Source: Nostoc sp. HK-01
Lineage (GTDB): Bacteria; Cyanobacteriota; Cyanobacteriia; Cyanobacteriales; Nostocaceae
Assembly: GCA_003990705.1 (NCBI GenBank)
Contig: AP018318.1
Span: 4,281,501 to 4,345,500 of the forward strand
Length of the DNA: 64,000 bases
Direction: 5' to 3'
In this document: positions 8,911-17,478 of the stretch, in pieces
Position numbering within the stretch: the first letter of the stretch is position 1
Layout: each line of letters opens with the position of its first letter
Position numbers and translations under genes: made by a program
The notes under the pieces: generated by a model
The model's input: the letters and a program-made list of their open reading frames with translations, nothing else
The model's database searches: none
What the model was told of the DNA's origin: nothing

Positions 8911-10266
8911 TTAACTTCCTGACAGGACACGGTGGAAATACTCACGGTAAAGTAGGCAACGAGGTATGACTTCATTCTTCTGGATTTGCACCAGTCCTAG
9001 ACTGTGTAACTGATAAATTTGCATGGAATCCAACGCCACAGGAACAGGTGAATCAACTACCTTTTTTAGTGCTTGAGCTAATTTTGGCTTTCCTTGTAAA
9101 ATATCCAATAGCGATCGCAAATGATTGCTGTAAATTCCAGCTTCTGTTGTTGCTGAATCTAATAAATCTTCTAAGGTAATTTTCCCTGCCGCAATATAAT
9201 ACATTGCCAAGCGCACTAAATATGGATGTCCTCCGACCATTGACATTAATTTTCCTGTGAGTGCATCACTTTCTTGGATTTGATGCCTTTGCGCTAAATC
9301 TTCTACCTGTTGTCGATTAAACTCTCCTAACTCTACAGGTACTCCGGCATTAAAAGGTGATTGATTAATATCTAAGGGAATATGAGCTTCTGTAGAATGT
9401 GCTAACACTAGCCTGTGTTTTTCCCAATCCCGATTAAATTTCCCCTTTTCATGCCAAGAACGTAGCATTCCGAAGAAATTCACCACTAATTCCTGATTCT
9501 CAGGCAGAAACAATCGGTCTACTTCGTCTAAAATTAAGACTACCGGAGAATTGATATGAGCTAAAATATTCTTGTTAAAGTAAGCAGTACAGTTATCATT
9601 ACTACTTAAAATATCTGTATTCCAAACATTCTTGACTTTATTTTCCAGGTCTAGCTCATCACTAACTTTTCCACAAAGCCAACGTAGAAATGTATCGAGA
9701 TTGCTTAATACAGATTTTTCTACACTACCAAAATCTAAATAAAATACTCGATAATTCTGATTTTCTGCATGATAAAGAATCCTGATGAGCAAAGAAGTTT
9801 TACCCATCAGTTTTGGTGCTTTAATCCGAATTAGGGAGGCAGGCTTAACCAGTGTTTCATAGCAAAGAGACTCAATATCAGCATACTGAATATAAAAAGG
9901 CGAGTTAAGCGATACTAGACCATCTGGATATTCCAACTTAGGAATAGCAAAAGTGTTATCAGCAGCAGGTTCTTGATGATTTGGTTGGAGTGCTTGTTGT
10001 AATTGCTGAAGAATTGCCTTGATTTCTGCGTCTATTTGGTAGGTAATGCGATTACCAATGTGTATTGTATTTCCCTGAGCAATGTTAACGATGTAACTTC
10101 CTAACTGCACACGATTTTGTTCTGGAAGTATGCTCAGAACTTTCTGCAATACAGCCATATCCTCGTCACTACCAATATTACCGAGGATACGCTGAAGTAT
10201 CTTGACTAACTCTTCCGGTCTGGGGAGGTTATTGTCCCATAATTGCAATTGGTTATCTGATGGCAT
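8911..10266 (-). CDS. AAA-like ATPase with N-terminal effector-associated-like domain
   Basis: This 451-residue protein has two parts. Residues 1 to about 100 form a small helical adaptor (ELVKILQRIL) ending in a polar, Gly/Asn-rich segment with core IHIGNRITYQ. The same module starts the formylglycine-enzyme-like protein at 26185-27372. From about residue 115 an AAA-like STAND ATPase follows: LMGKTSLLIR near residue 153 (Walker A variant) and VVLILDEVDRLF near 240 (Walker B), then a winged-helix tail. Related cyanobacterial proteins use such adaptors to pair NTPases with separate effectors. It is the first gene of a two-gene operon with the ATPase-GTPase gene 3 bp downstream. The ATG start is followed by an ordinary N-terminus. 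The exact ligand and effector are unknown. Confidence 0.8.
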   Translation of the reverse strand: MPSDNQLQLWDNNLPRPEELVKILQRILGNIGSDEDMAVLQKVLSILPEQNRVQLGSYIVNIAQGNTIHIGNRITYQIDAEIKAILQQLQQALQPNHQEPAADNTFAIPKLEYPDGLVSLNSPFYIQYADIESLCYETLVKPASLIRIKAPKLMGKTSLLIRILYHAENQNYRVFYLDFGSVEKSVLSNLDTFLRWLCGKVSDELDLENKVKNVWNTDILSSNDNCTAYFNKNILAHINSPVVLILDEVDRLFLPENQELVVNFFGMLRSWHEKGKFNRDWEKHRLVLAHSTEAHIPLDINQSPFNAGVPVELGEFNRQQVEDLAQRHQIQESDALTGKLMSMVGGHPYLVRLAMYYIAAGKITLEDLLDSATTEAGIYSNHLRSLLDILQGKPKLAQALKKVVDSPVPVALDSMQIYQLHSLGLVQIQKNEVIPRCLLYREYFHRVLSGS

Positions 10267-10496
10267 AGTTGTGAGATGCTAGTTTCCGCAGATAAATGAG
10301 TAAATTGATGTTTTTCACTAAATCACACCATCAGACCCATAAATTAGAGTATAAAATATTCATCGCTATGGCATGACAGCAGAAATCACACATCAATTGG
10401 GAATGCGATGACTACCAATAGTTTGGTAGGCAATCCAGGTTACAAAAAATCTCAAACCACTCATGATAAAAAAAATTTTCTATTAAGTATAAAACA

Positions 10497-11153
10497 TTGC
10501 TACCAAAGAGAAGACAGCCAGGAGAATATATCCGTAAACTGGGCAAGGAGCGGCAAAAATCCGCTTTACTAAATTATGCACTTGCAGTAGTAGTTCTTGT
10601 TGGGACAATTTTTTTGTTCAGTATCTTCAGTAATTCTGCCTTGGCAATGATGGTCTTGCTAGGAGGATTAATCGCTTCTTACTGCCTATACAGCAATGGG
10701 CAATACTTAATGAAACGATCTGGTGATGCTGAACATGGTGCTAAAGCTGAAACCCAAGTAGCTGCATTATTGTTCCCGTTGCAACGTCAAGGATGGCAAG
10801 TAGAATGCAACCTACGAATTAGGAGATGGGGAGATGCAGATGTAGTATTGCACTCTCCCAAAGGCAATTGGTACGTGATTGATGTCAAGTCACATGGTGG
10901 TACTAAAGTTTATGAAAGAGGTCATCTGCGAAAGCGTTATGGCAGAAATACCTATGATTTTGAGGAAGGTGATTTAATCAGCAATGTAAAAGGTCAAGCT
11001 ACAGAAGTCAGGTATTTAAAAGGTACTCAGCAAGTGACTGGACTGCTTTGCTTTACAAAGGGTGATGTCGATATTCCTGGTAATAATGCTAGTGAGATTT
11101 ATGTGGTCACTGCTACTGATTTAGTCAATACTTTGTTGCAGTTGGATAAATGA
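10497..11153 (+). CDS. NERD-domain membrane protein, nuclease-related
   Basis: This is a 218-residue protein with two transmembrane helices at about residues 25-65 followed by a cytosolic NERD domain (about 80-200). The signature is GDAEHGAKAE, then WGDADVVL and WYVIDVKSHGG, which lines up with the D...D/E-x-K core of PD-(D/E)XK-like folds. NERD domains are found with helicases, kinases and defence genes, and nuclease activity is predicted rather than shown for most. The only early start in frame is TTG at 10497, without a strong ribosome-binding site. It is transcribed divergently from the ATPase operon across a 230-bp gap. A role in the island is plausible but unproven. Confidence 0.8.
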   Translation: MLPKRRQPGEYIRKLGKERQKSALLNYALAVVVLVGTIFLFSIFSNSALAMMVLLGGLIASYCLYSNGQYLMKRSGDAEHGAKAETQVAALLFPLQRQGWQVECNLRIRRWGDADVVLHSPKGNWYVIDVKSHGGTKVYERGHLRKRYGRNTYDFEEGDLISNVKGQATEVRYLKGTQQVTGLLCFTKGDVDIPGNNASEIYVVTATDLVNTLLQLDK

Positions 11154-11209
11154 TTATCAATAGTTGTGATGGATTGTATATAAAAAGACTTATGAAAATC
11201 CTGCTTTTC

Positions 11210-11249
11210 AGACACCCAGTGTCTAATCTTAAACCACCTGATGTTTAAG
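11210..11249. terminator. Two adjacent small hairpins after the NERD gene
   Basis: agacac-cca-gtgtct (11210-11224) and cttaaac-N8-gtttaag (11228-11249) are perfect short inverted repeats downstream of the NERD gene and upstream of the caspase operon. No T-run follows directly, so termination is a guess; they could also be operators of the next operon. Confidence 0.35.
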
Positions 11250-11408
11250 TATCTAGCTCAAACAAAATCTGAAAAAAATCAAAAAAATTGAGCTAGTTTA
11301 CCGTATTCATCATTGTAGGGTCTAAAATTAAGCAGTTAGCTAACCGTAGAAATACGCTGCTACAAAACTTATGCTATCAAAGTTTATATTTCTTAATGGG
11401 AAAGCAAG

Positions 11409-12326
11409 ATGCTGAGTAGTGTATTTGAGGACATTAAGGCTATTAGTGAATCTGAAGATCCTGAATGGATAGCTGCAAAACTGCAACAAATGAAAGACCC
11501 TGATGTGCAAAGCATTGTTGTGGGGGATTCTAATTTAGAAAGTTTTGATAAAGGGATTTTAGAATTTTTAAACTTAATCCAAGACCAACCCTGGATGTAT
11601 GCAACACACAAGTTTGGTTACATCGCGCCTTATAACTCAGGTTCAATACAACCCCAATCCATCCAACATCCTAGTGCAATTCAACCCGATATTAATCTTA
11701 AAAACAACCGCATCAACATTCGCTTAGACCGCCTCCACATTGAAAAGTATCCCGGTGGAGGGACGCATAATGTCTTAATTACTTTTGCTGTGAGAAATCA
11801 ACTTGCTAATACCCAAGAATCAGTCAGCTTCAGTCAAACTTATCGGGTGCAAGAGGGACAATCTGCTGGTATTGCTGGCTACCCCGTATTTATTGGTTTA
11901 AATGTGGGTTCACAGGGAATAGCTTTTGAATGCTCAACAGTAAACGTGAAAAATGAGGAAGACAAGACAATATTAGCAGCATTAGAGTCTTCACCTTTTC
12001 AAAGTGGACTCAAACTTTTAACCACTACTCAACCAGCGATCGCACCGTTTACAGAAATTACTTTAGGAGTTGTAAAATTACTCGCCCAACGTAATGAAAA
12101 TGTCGCTGTACAAAAATTTTACCTGGGACTAGATTTTGAAGATTCCGCAATGGGTTGTCGTTTAGCTGAAGGTAATTATATTGCTGTGCAAGTTGCTGAT
12201 GAAACAGTCATTGACTGGAACAAATGGATTTACAAACCAGAGGTAGGAGCAATTGTCCATAAAGCAGACAATTCTCAACTACCTTACAACTACGTAATAT
12301 TCCGTATTAGTCGGTACGAAGAATAA
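11409..12326 (+). CDS. Uncharacterised 305-residue protein, first gene of the caspase-STAND operon
   Basis: I do not recognise a named family. Residues 1-60 are helical and acidic; the rest is rich in alternating polar and hydrophobic residues, as in beta-sandwich folds, with a Gly/Ser-rich middle (GQSAGIAGYPVFIG) and a WNKWIYKPE segment near the end. There is no signal peptide, transmembrane segment or Cys-rich site. The ATG at 11409 follows a purine-rich gggaaagcaag stretch. The caspase gene begins 46 bp after its stop and the STAND gene 27 bp after the caspase, so the three are likely co-transcribed. It may be a scaffold, sensor or caspase substrate; all of these are inference from position. 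Confidence 0.75.
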   Translation: MLSSVFEDIKAISESEDPEWIAAKLQQMKDPDVQSIVVGDSNLESFDKGILEFLNLIQDQPWMYATHKFGYIAPYNSGSIQPQSIQHPSAIQPDINLKNNRINIRLDRLHIEKYPGGGTHNVLITFAVRNQLANTQESVSFSQTYRVQEGQSAGIAGYPVFIGLNVGSQGIAFECSTVNVKNEEDKTILAALESSPFQSGLKLLTTTQPAIAPFTEITLGVVKLLAQRNENVAVQKFYLGLDFEDSAMGCRLAEGNYIAVQVADETVIDWNKWIYKPEVGAIVHKADNSQLPYNYVIFRISRYEE

Positions 12327-12372
12327 CCAGATTATTTTGTATTAGCCACTTTATTGATAGGACAAGATAGAA

Positions 12373-13350
12373 ATGACTGAGAAATTCACTCACGGTTATG
12401 CGTTATTAATTGGTGTTGGTGAGTCTGCTTATAGTAAATTATCTTTACCTGTGACTGTCAAAGATACCCAGGCAATCTATGCTGCCTTAATTGATCCTGA
12501 TCTATGTGGTTATCCTGATGACCATAAACAGGCTCATATTCGGGTACTGAATAACAAAGATGCAACTAAGGCAGGTATTTTGGATGGATTAAAGTGGTTA
12601 AAAGAAAAAGCAGAATCTGACCCTGGTGCTACGGTATTTGTTTATTATTCAGGACATGGCTGGGTAGATAAAACCACAAAACAATATTATTTATTGCAGC
12701 ATGACATTAAACCCACTAAAATCGCTAGTTCAGCATTATCAGCAGAAGATTTTACATCCGCATTACACCAAATTCAATCTGAACGTTTATTAGTTGTAAT
12801 TGATAGTTGTCACGCAGCAGGAATGGCAACTTCTAAAGATGCAGATTTAGAACTTGAAGAAGAGTTTGATGATTTTATCCGAGTTGCACCATCCAAAGGT
12901 TTAATTGATGAGTTGAAACAAGGTAAAGGCAGAGTAGTTTTCACTTCCTCTGAAGGTGAGCAAAAATCTTACTGGGTAAAAGATGAAACAATTAGTATTT
13001 ACACTTATCATTTTCTAGAAGCTTTACAAGGTGCGGGAAACAAACCAGGTGATACAGAAGTAAGAGTTTCTAACATCATGAATCATCTTGGCAAAGCAGT
13101 ACCTGAAACTGCGCGTCAGTTATATAACAAGGAGCAAGTCCCTCAAAATGATATGACTGGAGGTGATTTCGTAATTGCCAAGCTTCGCGGTGGTAAAGGT
13201 TTACCCGATAAAGGATGGGAAGAAGTGAAGCCTGAAGCGACACAAAAAATTAATAAAATTGCCGATAACATCACTCAGTACGCACAACAAATCTATAACA
13301 TTAATGAAGCTAATGGTAGTCATTTTGGTAATGTCATTCATAAAAACTAA
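12373..13350 (+). CDS. Caspase-like (peptidase C14) effector with C-terminal amyloid-like motif
   Basis: This 325-residue protein carries a p20-type caspase fold from residue 8: IGVGESAY at the first strand, the catalytic histidine in YYSGHGW (His95) and the catalytic cysteine in VIDSCHAAG (Cys146). These residues make it a candidate active cysteine protease of the orthocaspase/metacaspase class, which usually cuts after Arg or Lys. After the fold, the last 24 residues (DNA 13276-13347) are QYAQQ...NGSHFGNVIH-type sequence that closely matches an internal N-terminal segment of the next protein. This suggests docking or templated assembly between effector and NTPase. Cell death after infection is the known role of several bacterial caspases and is the inferred role here. 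Confidence 0.9.
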   Translation: MTEKFTHGYALLIGVGESAYSKLSLPVTVKDTQAIYAALIDPDLCGYPDDHKQAHIRVLNNKDATKAGILDGLKWLKEKAESDPGATVFVYYSGHGWVDKTTKQYYLLQHDIKPTKIASSALSAEDFTSALHQIQSERLLVVIDSCHAAGMATSKDADLELEEEFDDFIRVAPSKGLIDELKQGKGRVVFTSSEGEQKSYWVKDETISIYTYHFLEALQGAGNKPGDTEVRVSNIMNHLGKAVPETARQLYNKEQVPQNDMTGGDFVIAKLRGGKGLPDKGWEEVKPEATQKINKIADNITQYAQQIYNINEANGSHFGNVIHKN

Positions 13351-13377
13351 CTTGTGTGGTGGTAAGAAGGATAAAAA

Positions 13378-16300
13378 ATGCTCACACCAGATGAATTGAA
13401 GATACTTGCTGAAAAACTAGCAGTAGATACTGCAACAGTTGAGGAAATTGAAAATATCTGTCAAGCATTTGAAGGTAATGACCGTAGTATAATCTTGCAA
13501 TTTGCACAGACCATAAATAATGTTAACCAAGTAAAAGATAGCCAGTTTGGTAATATCATTTCCCAAGGTGCTGATGTTAAATCTATTAAACAGTTCTTAC
13601 AAGAAAAGTTAAAAACACTCAGAATAGTCAACGCTCTAAATCTGGATAATGAATGGTTTGCCAATCAGCTTAATGATGCTGCTAAGACTGCGGAACCAAG
13701 GTATACACCTGAATTAACTGTAGATGTTCCCATATCTAGTGCATTTGAAGCTTTGGGTAAAACACCAAAATGGCAGGCTACCGTAAAAAAGCTAATTGCA
13801 AAAGTATCTGATGCTATCAAACAATGGTCACGTGGTATAAGTAAATCAAATGCCGATCCTGCAACTCCACAATTTCCAGTACAATCTAGAGAAAGTGCTA
13901 AATCTTTAACTAAAACCCTGAGTGAGATTAGGGATTCTTTAAACCATTTCCTCATCACAGAACATGAAATAAGCCTAATTAATAATTTAAAGAAGCTAGT
14001 TAATCAAGCATTTGAATTAGCAGAAGAATGTTTGTCTACTGCTATAGAGGATGTAGAAGAAAAGCATGGGAAAGGTATGGCTGAATCGGCTGGATTTCGC
14101 CAGTTTATGGCGGAATATCAACTTTCGTTCCCTGCTCAACATATAGATTCTGCACGCGATGTAATTAAAGTTCTCGAAGAACTCCGTAATTGGCTAAATG
14201 AACCTACAGCTATACTCCCTATGTCTGTGGGAATGCTGCTCATTGGTTCTGCGGGAATAGGTAAAACCCATGCAATTTGTGACATAGCCCTTGACCGACA
14301 AAAACGAGGATTAAGAAGTATTGTTTTACTGGGAGAACAGTTTACACAAGGTGAGCCGTGGCAACAAATTCGTCAAATTTTGGGAATAAGTGCAGCTATA
14401 TCCCGTGATGAGCTTCTTGCGGCACTTAATGCAATTAGTCAGTCAACTAACTACCCCTTGATTATCTTTATTGATGCCCTAAACGAAACTCGTCCACGAG
14501 ATACTTGGTACACGCATTTAGCATCATTAATTGAGCAAATATCACGATATCCTTGGCTCAGATTATGTATATCTTGTCGTTCTAGTTATTTAGAAGATGT
14601 TATAGCTCCTAATATAAATCTACCTATAGTAGAACATAAAGGATTTGAAGGGGTTGAGTTTGATGCTTGTTTTGATTTCTTCCGGTTTTATGAATTAGAG
14701 CCGCCTTCGATGCCGCTCATGCAACCTGAGTTTTTTAATCCTCTGTTTTTACGTCTTGTATGTGAATCCCTCAAAGATGCAGGTGTCCGAATACTACCTG
14801 ATGGTATGCTTGGAATTAGTGAAGTGATTCAGTATTTACTGGATAGTAAGAATAAAAAGCTGGCTAGGATACTTGACTATTATCCCAAAGAAAAATGTTT
14901 ACAAAAAGCATTAAACAGTCTAGTGTCAGCAATGTCAGAAATTGAGACAACATGGCTATCTTGGGAACAAGCAAAAGAATTGGTTGATTTAATCAAACCT
15001 TCAGTTCAGAGGTCATCATCTTTATTCGACCAAATGATTCGGGAAGGTATTATTAGCGAGGATAGAGTAGTAACTTCTTCGCAGAAAAAACCCCAAGATG
15101 TAATTCGCTTTAGTTTTGAGCGTTTTGCTGACCAACTTTTAGCGGAAAAATACTTAGAAGAAATTTCTGAAGACTCTTTACACTTAGCATTTGCCTCTGG
15201 TGGGTTACTTAATTTCTCAGTTGTTGATGAGGCAGCATTACGAAAAAATCGTGGTCTTTTGGAAGCACTAGCCATACAAATTCCCGAAAAATACGGAGTG
15301 GAACTGACTGAGGTAGTTAGCTTTGCTTCGTATCCCACAGAAATAACATTAGTTGTTATAGAGTCCCTAACTTGGCGAGCTATCACTTCTTTTACACAGA
15401 CAACAGCTTTGATTGTGGAACAGGCACTACACCATAAACAAACATTTGCATCAACAATGGAGGCTTTATTTGCTTTAAGTACCAGAATAGGACATCCTCT
15501 CAACTCTGTCTGGTTTCATGAATTTTTTGCATCTATTTCAATGCCTGTTAGAGATGCTGCATTATGTCCTTATTTTTATGGGACTTATGGCCAACTCAAA
15601 GGTGTTGATAGATTGTTGCGATGGGCGTTAAAGGCTAATCTTGGATCAGTCTCAGACGAAACCGCAGAACTTTGGATAATTCAACTTTCTTGGTTATGCG
15701 TTGCTTCAGATAGACGTGTTCGGGACTATGCAACCAAGGCAATGGTCAGAATTATGGAAGACCATCCTCTACAATGGCCATTTATTATTAGGCGTTTTAG
15801 CCAAATAGATGATGAATATGTAATAGAGCGATGTTTAGCTGCTGCTTATGGTTCATTGATTAGAGCTAATAATAATCATGCAATAAAGGCAACATCTGTT
15901 ACTGTATACGAAATATTTTTTAGCAATAAAAATCTTCCTCAAAATGCAATGGTTAGGGATTACGCTAGGTTAATATTGGAATTGTCAAATCACCGTAATC
16001 AACTACCAGATAATATTAAACCAGAGCAATTTAGACCACCTTATGAAAGCGAATGGCCACTAAATTATCCTGAAAAAAACTGGATTGAAAAATACAGCGA
16101 TTCTAGCAAGGAACTTCCTAAACTATACGATAGCTGTATGGAAGATGATTTTGCAGTTTATACAGTAATAAGTGCGTTAGATAAATATAAACATATTCAA
16201 ATTAATCAAGCACAAAGCTGGATTTTTAAGCATATTCTCGATATGGGTTACACCAGTGATTTGTTTGCTCGTTTTGATGGGCATATACTTTATAAATTTG

Positions 16301-17352
16301 GTGGAGGACGTGCCAAACCTTCTTGGGCGGAAAGAATTGGGAAAAAGTATCAATGGATAGCACTTTATCGTTTAATTGCGCGTGTATCAGACCATCTTGA
16401 GATAAAAAGATCACAATGGGATTCACCACCATCTATTCCAGAACTTCAAGCTTTAGATGAGAGAAATATTGACCCAACAGTTTTACTACCAAAAACTCAA
16501 ACTACTAAATGTAACTCTTGGTGGATACCTGTTAACTATGACTTAAAACAAGACACCAATCTGTCTGATGCAGAATGGCTAGACAGTAATGATTTTCCAA
16601 ATTCTTCTGCAATGCTAACAGTAGTAAATCCTAATAATGGCAAAAATTGGCTGATTTTAGAATCATATCCAGAATGGAACTCTAAACAAAAAAATCAAGA
16701 TTTTGAGGATGAATATCCCTACCGGACGTGTTGGATGCAAATTAGAAGTTATCTCGTTCCAAAAAATGAAGCAGAAAATTGTTGGACTTGGCTTTGTGAG
16801 CAAAACTTTATGGAGAGGTGGATGCCAGAGGGACATTCTTTATCCCAAGGCTTTTTAGGCGAATATCCTTGGGGGATACCCTTTATTCAGTATTTTGAGC
16901 AGTATGGTTCAGCAAGAATACGAGATTCAGAAATACCATGTTTTATAGTACCAACAGCTAATTCAATACTCTTTGAAAGGGATTTTGATGCTTATCAGGA
17001 AGACAGCTTTAGTGTATTAGTTCCTGCAACAATATTTTTTGAATCAGATGATTTGCAGTGGGATTCAATCAGTGGTTATAAATCCATATCTGGTAATCTC
17101 TGCTTTAATGATCCCTCAATACTTGAGCCAGGTAACTCTACTTTACTGGTTTATAAAGAGTATATTGAAGAATTTATGAATAAAAATGATTTAGCTTTAA
17201 TTTGGACTGTTATGGCACGAAAACATTGTGTTGAGGGCTTTTCTTCTCGCTCAAAATTAGGCGTTACGGAATATAGCCAAGTACATATGCTTATAAACGG
17301 CGAAATTAAAAGTTCTGAGGGGATTATTAACCGTGTCAGTCCTGAAAAATAA
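13378..17352 (+). CDS. Large STAND-like NTPase paired with the caspase
   Basis: This is a 1324-residue protein. Residues 1-30 (MLTPDELKIL...) and the motif at about 41-64 (ends SQFGNIISQG) form an N-terminal adaptor. The P-loop is LIGSAGIGKTH near residue 288, Walker B is LIIFIDALNETRP near 362, and a CRSSYL sensor segment near 400 follows, as in STAND/NACHT-type switches. The remaining roughly 800 residues are mostly helical in the middle, with a Trp-rich C-terminal part, and would be the sensor. AAGGA lies six bases before the ATG. It follows the caspase gene by 27 bp. By analogy with STAND immune proteins it would sense a phage or stress signal, oligomerise and activate the caspase. I could not match it to a named Avs family. 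Confidence 0.82.
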   Translation: MLTPDELKILAEKLAVDTATVEEIENICQAFEGNDRSIILQFAQTINNVNQVKDSQFGNIISQGADVKSIKQFLQEKLKTLRIVNALNLDNEWFANQLNDAAKTAEPRYTPELTVDVPISSAFEALGKTPKWQATVKKLIAKVSDAIKQWSRGISKSNADPATPQFPVQSRESAKSLTKTLSEIRDSLNHFLITEHEISLINNLKKLVNQAFELAEECLSTAIEDVEEKHGKGMAESAGFRQFMAEYQLSFPAQHIDSARDVIKVLEELRNWLNEPTAILPMSVGMLLIGSAGIGKTHAICDIALDRQKRGLRSIVLLGEQFTQGEPWQQIRQILGISAAISRDELLAALNAISQSTNYPLIIFIDALNETRPRDTWYTHLASLIEQISRYPWLRLCISCRSSYLEDVIAPNINLPIVEHKGFEGVEFDACFDFFRFYELEPPSMPLMQPEFFNPLFLRLVCESLKDAGVRILPDGMLGISEVIQYLLDSKNKKLARILDYYPKEKCLQKALNSLVSAMSEIETTWLSWEQAKELVDLIKPSVQRSSSLFDQMIREGIISEDRVVTSSQKKPQDVIRFSFERFADQLLAEKYLEEISEDSLHLAFASGGLLNFSVVDEAALRKNRGLLEALAIQIPEKYGVELTEVVSFASYPTEITLVVIESLTWRAITSFTQTTALIVEQALHHKQTFASTMEALFALSTRIGHPLNSVWFHEFFASISMPVRDAALCPYFYGTYGQLKGVDRLLRWALKANLGSVSDETAELWIIQLSWLCVASDRRVRDYATKAMVRIMEDHPLQWPFIIRRFSQIDDEYVIERCLAAAYGSLIRANNNHAIKATSVTVYEIFFSNKNLPQNAMVRDYARLILELSNHRNQLPDNIKPEQFRPPYESEWPLNYPEKNWIEKYSDSSKELPKLYDSCMEDDFAVYTVISALDKYKHIQINQAQSWIFKHILDMGYTSDLFARFDGHILYKFGGGRAKPSWAERIGKKYQWIALYRLIARVSDHLEIKRSQWDSPPSIPELQALDERNIDPTVLLPKTQTTKCNSWWIPVNYDLKQDTNLSDAEWLDSNDFPNSSAMLTVVNPNNGKNWLILESYPEWNSKQKNQDFEDEYPYRTCWMQIRSYLVPKNEAENCWTWLCEQNFMERWMPEGHSLSQGFLGEYPWGIPFIQYFEQYGSARIRDSEIPCFIVPTANSILFERDFDAYQEDSFSVLVPATIFFESDDLQWDSISGYKSISGNLCFNDPSILEPGNSTLLVYKEYIEEFMNKNDLALIWTVMARKHCVEGFSSRSKLGVTEYSQVHMLINGEIKSSEGIINRVSPEK

Positions 17353-17478
17353 AGTGTCTTCAATAGCAATTTTTGTATAATTTATCACCGATCTGCAAAA
17401 CCAAACAGTTAAGCATGAGTGTGTATTCTGTTTTGTCATTAAAATAGCTAAATTTTGTGGTGAGAATAAGGATGAAAA

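Noticed and set aside
15006-15503. A 165-codon open frame antisense to the STAND gene
   Set aside because: It is fully inside a well-supported coding frame on the other strand and has Ser/Lys-rich shadow composition.
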